The translations under genes were made by a program, and so were the position numbers. The notes beneath the pieces are model-generated. The model ran no database searches. It was not told the origin of the DNA and saw nothing but the letters and a program-made list of their open reading frames with translations. From assembly GCF_024679245.1 (NCBI RefSeq), contig NC_090178.1, forward strand, positions 24,593,703 to 24,657,702: a stretch of DNA of 64,000 nt. Reading direction: 5' to 3'. Each line of letters begins with the position of its first letter. Position 1 is the stretch's first letter. The DNA is from Pseudorasbora parva. Lineage: Eukaryota; Chordata; Actinopteri; Cypriniformes; Gobionidae. Of the stretch, positions 55,283 through 63,788 are shown in pieces.

Positions 55283-56761
55283 ATGGCGAGTGAAAGCAGT
55301 AACTTTAAGAGGTGTGTTCATCCCTGCCCACGCTACATCACGAGTGGGGATACACACTCTCTTTGTGTTGCCTGCTTGGGAGCGCAGCATGCCCAGGCAG
55401 CCCTCGAGGGGGCTGCTTGCGAGCACTGTGAGCGTATGCCACTGAGAACGCTGCGCTCCCGCCGGGCACTCTTCGAGGAGGGTGCCTCGGCTCGTGTTCC
55501 CCGCGGCTCGGGTCCCGCTGCTGCCGAGGCAGAGCGGAGGCTGCAGTCGTGGGGTTCACAATTGGATGTTGCAGAGGGGTTTGAGACGGGCGCTGCCTTA
55601 TCTCTGCCCTCACCTGCTCCATCCAGCGGTTCTTCTCGGGGCTTGGAAGCACGCATTGTGGTTTCTTCCCCCCCGAGAGAGCCGCCGGTGCTCCAACTAT
55701 CCAGCTCCGAGGAGGTGGACGTTGAGAGCATCGCGACTGAAGATTCGCCACTTCAGTCCCCTGCGAGTGAGGAGCTCGTTGAGGTTCTAACGCGAGCCGT
55801 GGCCAGATTAAATATTGACTGGCCCGTAGAGAGATCTGAGGCAGGAAGAAAAAGATCTAGCAAGTTAGATGAAAGATTCCTGCCCGCTCGCGCTTCAGAA
55901 CCTCAGCGGCGGGGCCTGCCATTCTTCCATGATTTGCACACCGAGGTGGCAACATCATGGAGGAGACCGGCATCATACCGTGTGTTCAGCCCTCAGACTT
56001 CGGTCTACAGTAACATCATGGGGCTGAAGCACTACGGTTATGGGGCGATGCCAAAGGTAGAAGAGACGCTCGCGAGCCATCTCTCGCCTTCCTCGGCATC
56101 GTCCCTAAAGGCCCCGACTTTGCCCACCAGACCATTAAAAACAACGTCGGCAATGGTGGGCAAAGCGTACTCGGCGGCAGGTCAGGCTGCTGCATGCCTG
56201 CATACCATGGCTATAATGCAGGCTTATCAGGCTGACCTGCTCAGGGACTTAGATGGACGTGATGAAGTGGGGGGTGATGTCATAAATGAGCTAAGAACAG
56301 CAGCTGATCTAACTCTCCGGGCCACCAAAGAGACGGCCAGATGTGTTGGCCGCTCTATGGCAGCATTGGTGGCTACGGAGAGACATTTATGGCTCAACCC
56401 CACTGAAATCAAGGAGAGGGAGAAAAGCTTCCTGCTCGACGCGCCGCTGTCTCCTGGTGGCCTCTTCGGTGACGCAGTACATACTGTCACCGAGAGGTTC
56501 CAGGAGTCAAAGAAACAAGCTGCGGCGCTAAAGCAGTTTCTCCCTCTCCGGGTCCAGGTCCCTGGGGCTGCCGCTGACATCAGGCAGCCCAAGCCGAGTA
56601 CGAGCTCCGCTCACAGGGCACAACAAAAACAGAGCGTCGCCGCTCGAGCTCCCCCTCAGCGCGGGGACGAGGGGCGGCGCTCTCAGGCGAGGCCTTCGAG
56701 GGACAGGGCTGATCTGCGGACAGTCCTGATCGCCAAGAAGGCCTCGTCGAAGCGTTCCTGA
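55283..56761 (+). CDS. DIRS D6 gag-like ORF1
   Basis: 492 residues from the ATG at 55283. The N-terminus (residues about 11-52) has CVHPCPRYI, CVACLGAQH and CEHC, a likely zinc-binding module. An acidic, Ser-rich part with VLQLSSSEEVDVES follows. The middle (about 200-400) contains RRGLPFFHDLHTEVATSW, GKAYSAAGQAAACLHTMAIM and ERHLWLNPTEI, conserved among all DIRS copies here. The C-terminus is basic (RRSQARPSRDRADLRTVLIA), suited to nucleic acid binding. It is the element's Gag equivalent and is probably expressed from the left repeat promoter. Confidence 0.9.
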   Translation: MASESSNFKRCVHPCPRYITSGDTHSLCVACLGAQHAQAALEGAACEHCERMPLRTLRSRRALFEEGASARVPRGSGPAAAEAERRLQSWGSQLDVAEGFETGAALSLPSPAPSSGSSRGLEARIVVSSPPREPPVLQLSSSEEVDVESIATEDSPLQSPASEELVEVLTRAVARLNIDWPVERSEAGRKRSSKLDERFLPARASEPQRRGLPFFHDLHTEVATSWRRPASYRVFSPQTSVYSNIMGLKHYGYGAMPKVEETLASHLSPSSASSLKAPTLPTRPLKTTSAMVGKAYSAAGQAAACLHTMAIMQAYQADLLRDLDGRDEVGGDVINELRTAADLTLRATKETARCVGRSMAALVATERHLWLNPTEIKEREKSFLLDAPLSPGGLFGDAVHTVTERFQESKKQAAALKQFLPLRVQVPGAAADIRQPKPSTSSAHRAQQKQSVAARAPPQRGDEGRRSQARPSRDRADLRTVLIAKKASSKRS

Positions 56762-56786
56762 CGCCAGAAGCGTCAGGACGCTGAGG

Positions 56787-58919
56787 GTGGTTCCCCCCAT
56801 AGGGAAGCGGTGTTTACCCCTGCTAACGGTACCCGCTTCCCTACGGCACCCTCGGGGGGCCGCGCTGCCAACCCCGCCGCAATGCCGGGGCGCAGTCGGT
56901 CTCCGCGGACCACCCGAGGGTGGTCCGCACCCCCTCCGGGGGGTCCCCGAGCAGTCAAGTCAGTCGTTCCCTGCCGGTCCGCCGCTTCAGGGCACTGTAT
57001 TTGTTGCTCAAAATACACCAGAGGCCAGCCTCGAGAGGCTGGTTCCCTTAGTAGATTTTCTAGACGAATGGAAACGTCTATCAAATATATCTCGTTGGGT
57101 CCTGCAGATAGTAGAAAGGGGGTACGCCATTCAATTCAAGAGTCGGCCACCTCCTTTCTGCGGTGTCCTACCTACAGAGGTGGGCCCGGAGCAGGCTCTG
57201 GTAATGGCACAGGAAGTAGAGACACTCCTGCAAAAAGGGGCTATAGAGAGGGTTCCCCCTCCCAGCAGGGAGTCTGGCTTTTACAGCCGTTACTTCATCG
57301 TGCCGAAGAAGGATGGGGGCTTACGCCCGATATTAGATCTGCGGCTATTGAATCGCTTGGTGGCCAAGCTCAAATTCAAGATGCTTACACTCAGACAGAT
57401 TGTAGCGCAGGTCAGATCGGAGGATTGGTTTGTCACCATAGACCTCAAAGATGCGTATTTTCATGTCTCCATCCTTCCACATCACAGGAAGTTCCTGAGG
57501 TTTGCCTTCGGGGGAGAGGCATACCAATATTGTGTACTTCCCTTCGGTCTAGCACTGTCACCCCGCACGTTCACCAAGTGTGTGGATGCAGCTCTGGCGC
57601 CGCTGCGTCTACAGGGCATCCGCATACTGAACTATATCGACGACTGGCTGATTCTAGCGAATACAGAGCAGATGGCGGTTCAGCATCGAGATGCTGTTCT
57701 CGCCCATATGTCGAAGCTGGGGTTGAGGCTGAACGCCAAGAAGAGTGTGCTTTCTCCGGCTCAGAGAACCACTTTTCTAGGTGTGAACTGGGATTCGGTA
57801 ATTATGCGGGCGCAATTATCGCCAACACGCATAGCATCGATCCTGGCAGCCGCCAAAGAACAGAAGCTAGGCCGAGCCGTCACTGTGAAACGGTTCCAGA
57901 AACTGTTAGGTCTCATGGCAGCAGCGTCCAACGTGATACCTTTTGGCCTACTGTACATGAGGCCACTGCAGTGGTGGCTCAAAACAAAAGGGTTCTCCCC
58001 GAGGGGAAATCCGCTCCGCACGATCAAAGTCACGCGGCGATGCCTACGTGCTCTGGTCATGTGGAAAAACCCGGGGTTTTTATCTCAGGGTCCCGTGTTG
58101 GGGGCTCATGTTCGTCGCGTAACGCTAACGACAGACGCCTCTCTCACGGGCTGGGGGGCGACCATGAGTGGTCGCTCATCCCAGGGTCTATGGCAGGAAC
58201 ATCAGCGGCACTGGCACATAAATCGGCTAGAGATGCTCGCAGTGTTTCTTGCATTGAAACAGTTCCTGCCCGACCTCAGGGGCCACCATGTACTAGTCAG
58301 AACAGACAACACGTCCGTGGTGGCCTATATAAATCACCAGGGGGGTCTGAGGTCTCGTCCGTTGGACAAATTGGCACATCGGATCCTCCTGTGGGCCCAA
58401 GGGAAATTGCTGTCAATCAGGGCAGTATATATCCCGGGGGCCCTGAATCAGGAAGCAGACAGCCTGTCGAGACAGGGGCCGAGGCCCGGGGACTGGAGAC
58501 TCCACCCAGAGGTGGTGGAGCTCCTTTGGAAGGTTTATGGGAAGGCAGAGATAGACCTGTTCGCTTCGGCGGAGAATTCTCACTGCCCGCAGTGGTTTTC
58601 TCTGACCCATCCGGCCCCGCTGGGGCTGGATGCCATGGTACAGGAGTGGCCGAGGCTGCCTCTGTACGCCTTCCCCCCGATTGTCTTGCTTCCAGGAGTT
58701 CTGGAGAGGGTACGCCGGGACGGGGCCCAGGTACTTCTAGTGGCTCCGAACTGGCCGACCCGAGTATGGTTTTCGGACCTAATATCTCTCCTGGTAGGCT
58801 CTCCAATGGAGATTCCGATCAGGAGGGATCTACTCTCTCAGGCGGGCGGGAGATTCCTGCACCCACGCCCGGAGATGTGGAAACTGTGGGCCTGGCCTCT
58901 GAGGGGGCTAGGCTCATAG
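56787..58919 (+). CDS. DIRS D6 reverse transcriptase-RNase H
   Basis: About 710 codons. RT motifs: FIVPKKDGGLRPILDLRLLN, FVTIDLKDAYFHVS (motif A Asp), VLPFGLALSPRTFTK and NYIDDWLILA with the catalytic YIDD at residues 283-286. RNase H follows: TTDASLTGWGA near residue 448, NRLEMLAVFLAL and VRTDNTSVVAYIN. A C-terminal region (EIDLFASAENSHCPQWFSLT ...) is shared with D3 and D5. The frame begins 26 bp after the ORF1 stop but in another frame and lacks a nearby ATG (start at 56787 is GTG), so frameshifting or re-initiation is likely. The recombinase frame overlaps it. Confidence 0.93.
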   Translation: MVPPIGKRCLPLLTVPASLRHPRGAALPTPPQCRGAVGLRGPPEGGPHPLRGVPEQSSQSFPAGPPLQGTVFVAQNTPEASLERLVPLVDFLDEWKRLSNISRWVLQIVERGYAIQFKSRPPPFCGVLPTEVGPEQALVMAQEVETLLQKGAIERVPPPSRESGFYSRYFIVPKKDGGLRPILDLRLLNRLVAKLKFKMLTLRQIVAQVRSEDWFVTIDLKDAYFHVSILPHHRKFLRFAFGGEAYQYCVLPFGLALSPRTFTKCVDAALAPLRLQGIRILNYIDDWLILANTEQMAVQHRDAVLAHMSKLGLRLNAKKSVLSPAQRTTFLGVNWDSVIMRAQLSPTRIASILAAAKEQKLGRAVTVKRFQKLLGLMAAASNVIPFGLLYMRPLQWWLKTKGFSPRGNPLRTIKVTRRCLRALVMWKNPGFLSQGPVLGAHVRRVTLTTDASLTGWGATMSGRSSQGLWQEHQRHWHINRLEMLAVFLALKQFLPDLRGHHVLVRTDNTSVVAYINHQGGLRSRPLDKLAHRILLWAQGKLLSIRAVYIPGALNQEADSLSRQGPRPGDWRLHPEVVELLWKVYGKAEIDLFASAENSHCPQWFSLTHPAPLGLDAMVQEWPRLPLYAFPPIVLLPGVLERVRRDGAQVLLVAPNWPTRVWFSDLISLLVGSPMEIPIRRDLLSQAGGRFLHPRPEMWKLWAWPLRGLGS

Positions 58920-59920
58920 AGGAAGGTCTCTCGACCGAGGTCGTGGAGACCATCCTACACTCCAGAGCTCCGTCCACAAGGAAGCTGTACGCTTTGAAAT
59001 GGAGACTTTTCTCAGCTTGGTGCAGAGAACGCCAGTGGGATCCAGTTAACTGCCCGGTTGGTACAGTGCTGGAGTTCCTGCAGGAGAGGTTCTCTGCAGG
59101 GTTGACCCCCTCCACACTTAAGGTGTACGTGGCGGCCTTGGGTGCCTTCCACGTCCCTTGCAGTGGAGTGTCTTTGGGAAGACACCCTCTAATTACACGC
59201 TTCCTTCGTGGCACATTAAGGTTGAGGCCAGTTATGCACTCGAGGGTCCCAGCATGGGACTTGGCCATTGTTTTGAGGGGCTTGTCCGGACCTCCGTTCG
59301 AACCTCTGGAGGAGGTTTCGGATAAGTTCCTCACCTTAAAAACTATCTTCCTTTTGGCCATTTCATCTCTTAAAAGGATAGGAGATATTCAGTCCCTGTC
59401 AGTAGGGCCCTCATGTCTAGAGTTTGCGCCAGGGATGGTGAAAGCATTTCTGCATCCCAGGCCGGGTTATGTCCCCAAGGTTCCTACGAGCCCACGGGGC
59501 CCCATCACTCTACAAGCCTTCTGTCCTCCTCCATTTATGACGTCAGACCAGGAAAGGTTAAATCTGCTGTGCCCTGTGAGGGCACTGGATACTTATGTCC
59601 ACAGAGCTGCCCTGTGGAGAAAATCAGAACAATTGTTTGTTTGCTTTGGACCCCCTAAGAAGGGGGCTCCAGTATCCAAGCAGAGGATGAGCAAGTGGGT
59701 GGTCGAGGCCATCTCACTTGCTTATGAAGCTACCGGGCAGCCATCTCCACTGGCTGTCCGGGCGCACTCAACCAGGGGTATGGCTGCTTCTAAAGCACTC
59801 TTGTCGGGGGCTTCCCTCCACGATATTTGCAACGCGGCCGGATGGTCGTCTCCTTCTACCTTCGTCAGGTTCTATGAACTAGACCTGGCATCTACAGTAG
59901 GGGCACAGGTACTCTCGTAA
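58900..59920 (+). CDS. DIRS D6 tyrosine recombinase
   Basis: Recognisable homology starts near 58915 with LSTEVVETILHSRAPSTRKL, and LTPSTLKVYVAALGAFH forms the N-terminal DNA-binding part. The catalytic set is Arg at about 59375 (LKRIGDIQ), the HxxR box in RAHSTRGMAASKAL (59762-59779) and the Tyr nucleophile at 59873 (FVRFYELDL). No stop occurs upstream in this frame until 56810, so the real start may be far upstream and overlap RT. It would insert a circular DNA copy at a short match (GTT), giving no target duplication. Confidence 0.92.
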
Positions 59921-59980
59921 CCGTGTGCGCTTCGGCTTCACACATACGAGACACTTGGTCCTATGGCGATGTGGGTATAA

Positions 59981-60081
59981 GCGTTCTCACAGCGTTTCGA
60001 CGCAGCTCGAGTTCCCCGAAAGGGAACGTCTCAGGTTACGTATGTAACCCTAGTTCCCTGAGGGAACGAGACGCTGCGTCG
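59981..60081. repeat. Internal complementary region of D6
   Basis: The first half (GCGTTCTCACAGCGTTTCGA...CCCCGAAAGGG) is the reverse complement of the left terminus (54977-55022). The second half (CGTCTCAGGTTACGTATGTA...GACGCTGCGTCG) is the reverse complement of the right terminus. They adjoin head to tail, as in the DIRS model where this region templates completion and circularisation of the cDNA. Confidence 0.93.
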
Positions 60082-60335
60082 CTTTGCCATACTCCCGGCG
60101 TGTCCGTGATCACTTACTTCAGGCTTTATCAGAAGTTAGTTCCTGTTTGTTTTCACGGACGTTTTATAGCTTCCGGTCGATGACGTCATCACGCCGACGA
60201 TCGATCTTTTTTCCGATGGAATGGTTCTACAGGCGCTTCACGACGCATTAACGCAGAGGCGTTCTCACAGCGTTTCGACGCAGCGTCTCGTTCCCTCAGG
60301 GAACTAGGGTTACATACGTAACCTGAGACGTTTTT

Positions 60336-61066
60336 CCCCCAGGGCATGCAAGATGTAGGTGTGTTTGTTTCTTCAGTAGAACACAAATTAAGTTTTTTTT
60401 TTAGTTTTTTTTAGTTTTTTACTCCGGCCATTGCCTCATGTCAATAGTTTTTTTTTTTTTAATTAGAGTTACTATGAGAGTAAAAAACACACAGACATAG
60501 TAATCCATATGAAACCCTGTGGCTCGCAGCGACACATTAATGTCTTAAGACACGAAACATTCGGTTTCTGCGAGAAACCGATCAGTATTTGGGTTATTTT
60601 TTTACCTAATATCTAGTATTTCCAAACCCCGTTACTTCCGCCGGAGAAGATCAAAACCCAGAGCGATCATATATATAGATTCCGCATAGTGTCTGCATGT
60701 ATGGCACGGATTGGTCAAATGATGAATCTATGTAAATATATATCTATGATCGCGCCGGATTTTTGACTTTCTCCTGCGGAAGTAATGGCGTTGGGAATAG
60801 TAGATGAGATTCGTCTGATATGAGGTAAAAAACAACAACAACACAAATGCTGATAGGTTTCTCGTAGAAACCGAACATTTTGTGTCTTGCCGTGAGCCAC
60901 AGGGTTTAATATGGGTTAGTATGTCTGTGTTTTTTTACTCTCATAGTGACTCTCATAGAAAACATCTCATTGACATGCATTATACAGCAACGGTTGGAGC
61001 TACAAATCTTCATTTGTGTTCTACTGAAGAAACAAACACACTTACATCTTGCATACCCTGGGGATA
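60336..61066. mobile_element. Fold-back MITE, copy 2
   Basis: Same element as 52454-53189. It lies directly after the D6 junction, so D6 inserted 3-4 bp outside its left end. Confidence 0.85.
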
Positions 61067-62015
61067 AGCAGGTCATTTTTGGGTGAACTAACACTTTAAG
61101 CGCCGTTCGAGCTACATTAAATGTATGAGTATGAAATTCGGTAGACACAATTAACCAATACCTACAAAAAAGACCCTGGGTGCAAAATATGAAAACCCAA
61201 AAGGAGGTCAGATGTTTTAAATTTTCTCTGCAATTCTTTGCAGTTTTTGCCATTTCCAGACGTAGTAGCTACTTTAACAAACTCCACCTAGGGATTTAAT
61301 CAGATCATCATCATGTTTTCACAGTCTAATCTAAAGGCCATGGCGAGTTTAAATTGTGAAGATCTTGAGTTTTCCCTGGAGGGCGTGCCCGTGGTGGCCT
61401 GACAAATTTGTTTTGCCATGAAACAGGAAGTTGTTGTAACTCGGGCATACAATTTCCGATCTGCTCCAAACTTCACAGCTTTGATAAGAGTTCTGGCCTG
61501 AAGACATTTACATGACAATATTCAGTTACAGTCATAGCGCCGCCTGTGGGCAACAGGAAAGGCCATGTTTTACACAGTGATGAGTAGAACAACATGATAT
61601 TCGGTCGATCTAGTCTTAAGCCCTTGTTGATGTTAAATTATTAAGATCTTAAGTTTTCAATGAAGGGTGTGTCCATGGCGGCCTGTCAAAGTATTATGTT
61701 TCACCAGGACATAGGAAGCTGTTGTAAGTCAGGCATACAATGTCCGATCTGCCTCAAGCCTCACGTTTGATAAGAGTCCTGGCCTGAAGACATCTACATA
61801 CCAATATTAGTTAGTTATAGCGCCACCTGCTGGCAACAGGAAACTGCATGCTCATAAAGTGCTATTCTTAAGAAATGATTCCTTGCACATAAGGGTCAGA
61901 GCTTTGTCATTTTAAATGGTTATTGTTTAAAACAGTGTTCAGAGTTTACAGAAGGAAATTGAATACATTGATGTAGAATCTGATCAAATAAACCTAACAG
62001 TATCTTCCCTCCTAG

Positions 62016-62081
62016 AGATCTTCCCACAACTGATCCGACCGTTTCAACAACTTCTACAACTTCTACACCAAAACCTACTAT
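62016..62081 (+). CDS. Meprin-like Thr/Ser/Pro exon, copy 3a
   Basis: 66 bp between CCTAG and GTAAGCTTTG, phase 2 on both sides, encoding the same DLPTTDPTVSTTSTTSTPKP as copy 2. The intron after it would be only 119 bp, because it belongs to a 185-bp tandem duplication. Confidence 0.7.
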
Positions 62082-62200
62082 GTAAGCTTTGTCATTTTAA
62101 ATGGTTATTGTTTAAAACAGTGTTCAGAGTTTACAGAAGGAAATTGAATACATTGATGTAGAATCTGATCAAATAAACCTAACAGTATCTTCCCTCCTAG

Positions 62201-62266
62201 AGATCTTCCCACAACTGATCCGACCGTTTCAACAACTTCTACAACTTCTACACCAAAACCTACTAT
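62201..62266 (+). CDS. Meprin-like Thr/Ser/Pro exon, copy 3b
   Basis: 66 bp between TCCCTCCTAG and GTAAGTC. Identical to copy 3a; the offset is exactly 185 bp. Confidence 0.7.
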
Positions 62267-63040
62267 GTAAGTCACAATCACATATGCTCAGATTTGTTTA
62301 TGTGGATGGAAATAGTTGAAAGAAATGCTACATTTATTTTTATTTTATGACGGCATGACTTTATTGTATTAAGCAATACTATTTGGGAGGCAATTCAAAT
62401 GTAACGCAAATCATTTGCGAGAGCAAAAGCATTGACTTAATATTTTTCCTCATTTTATTTTCTTTCAATCTTCTATTTTTCAATCACAATGTCACTTTAG
62501 GGGCTCTGTAAAGATCACTGACGTGACAATGAAGCGCGAATCACCTTTTTTGCATTTGACAAGATTTGAGCGAATGCAAATAGCTTATCGAGAGAACACA
62601 AATATCTTTGTAAGAGAACGCAGACGCTTTGGAAAATACTTTTTTCCTCATATCTCATATTTTTTTTCCACCACCATGTCCCTTTAGGGGCTCTGAAACA
62701 AAGTGTACTGAATAAAGACTGGTGGTTTAAAAGATGTTTTTGCACTCTCTCATTGATTTTTTTTTTTGGCCACAGGCTATTTAATACTGAGCACCGATGG
62801 TGTGAGGACCCTATTGGAATTGCTCAGCCTATTATTATTATTCTTTTCCCCAAATTAATCGCTTTTTTGAAGGCCTAAAGATTGAAAACTCATGAAACTT
62901 TGCACATGCGTAAGAAGTGGTGCAAATTTACGGCTGATATGAGTTTCAGAATTAGACATGGCAAAATGGCTCAATAGCGCCACCTATAACATTTCATTAA
63001 AAAACAATAAATCACTCAAAACTGAAAATTTGATGTTTTT

Positions 63041-63095
63041 CCCCCAGGGCATGCAAGATGTAGGTGTGTTTGTTTCTTCAGTAGAACACAAATTA

Positions 63096-63139
<44 letters not shown>

Positions 63140-63788
63140 CCGGCCATTGCCTTATAATGCATGTCAATAGTTTTTTTTTTTTTAAATTAGAGTTACTATG
63201 AGAGTAAAAAACACACAGACATAGTAATCCATATGAAACCCTGTGGCTCGCGGCGACACATTGATGTCTTAAGACACGAAACATTCGGTTTCTGCGAGAA
63301 ACCGATCAGTATTTGGGTTATTTTTTTACCTAATAACTAGTATTTCCAAACCCCGTTACTTCCGCCGGAGAAGATCAAAACCCTGCGCGATCATATATAT
63401 AGATTCCTCATAGTGTCTGCATGGATGGCACGGATTGGTCAAATGATGAATCTATGTAAATATATATCTATGATCGCGCCGGATTTTTGACTTTCTCCTG
63501 CGGAAGTAATGGCGTTGGGAATAGTAGATGAGATTCGTCTGATATGAGGTAAAAAAAAACAACAACACAAATGCTGATAGGTTTCTCGTAGAAACCGAAC
63601 ATTTCGTGCCTTGCCGTGAGCCACAGGGTTTAATATGGGTTAGTATGTCTGTGTTTTTTTACTCTCATAGTGACTTTCATAGAAAACATCTCATTGACAT
63701 GCATTATACAGCAACGGTTGGAGCTACAAATCTTCATTTGTGTTCTACTGAAGAAACAAACACACTTACATCTTGCATACCCTGGGGA
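63041..63788. mobile_element. Fold-back MITE, copy 3
   Basis: Same element as 52454-53189 and 60336-61066, with an expanded poly-T tract at about 63099-63136. Confidence 0.85.

Larger units (their letters stand above)
54977..60332 (+). mobile_element. DIRS retrotransposon D6 (5.4 kb, apparently intact)
   Basis: The left end CCCTTTCGGGGAACTCGAGC and right end CTAGGGTTACATACGTAACC...GAGACGTT carry inverted repeats of about 200 bp. GTT lies at both junctions (54974-54976, 60330-60332). The empty site TGATGTTTTTCCCCC is seen in copies 1 (52441) and 3 (63031). It holds uninterrupted ORF1, RT/RNase H and recombinase, plus the internal complementary region (59981-60081). It inserted after the duplication and looks young. 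Confidence 0.96.
53975..61851 (+). repeat. Segmental duplication unit, copy 2
   Basis: Without D6 it is about 2521 bp and almost identical to copies 1 and 3. Contents are as for copy 1: exon (54139-54204), satellite-like part, D6 insertion, fold-back MITE (60336-61066) and tail. It carries the empty site for D5. Confidence 0.92.
23635..62266 (+). other. Meprin-like astacin metalloprotease gene (partial, both ends missing)
   Basis: Eleven exons are visible: an astacin pair (23635-23813, 24121-24339), MAM exons (26135-26290, 26445-26669, start of 26750-27181), TRAF/MATH exons (rest of 26750-27181, 27449-27619), a linker exon (28397-28502) and four copies of a Thr/Ser/Pro exon (46337, 54139, 62016, 62201). 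The order astacin-MAM-MATH is unique to meprins, secreted or type I membrane proteases of epithelia. All junctions are GT/AG and phases match (2-1, then 1-1 five times, 1-2, 2-2). Upstream exons for signal peptide, propeptide and the first half of the protease are absent from the window; EGF and membrane exons would lie to the right. No stop or frameshift was seen in any exon. It could still be a partial gene duplicate. Confidence 0.8.

Noticed and set aside
56810..58900. Upstream 700 codons of the 1036-codon frame as an independent gene
   Set aside because: It overlaps the well-conserved RT/RNase H frame and shows no domain of its own. I kept it only as a finding about overlapping frames.
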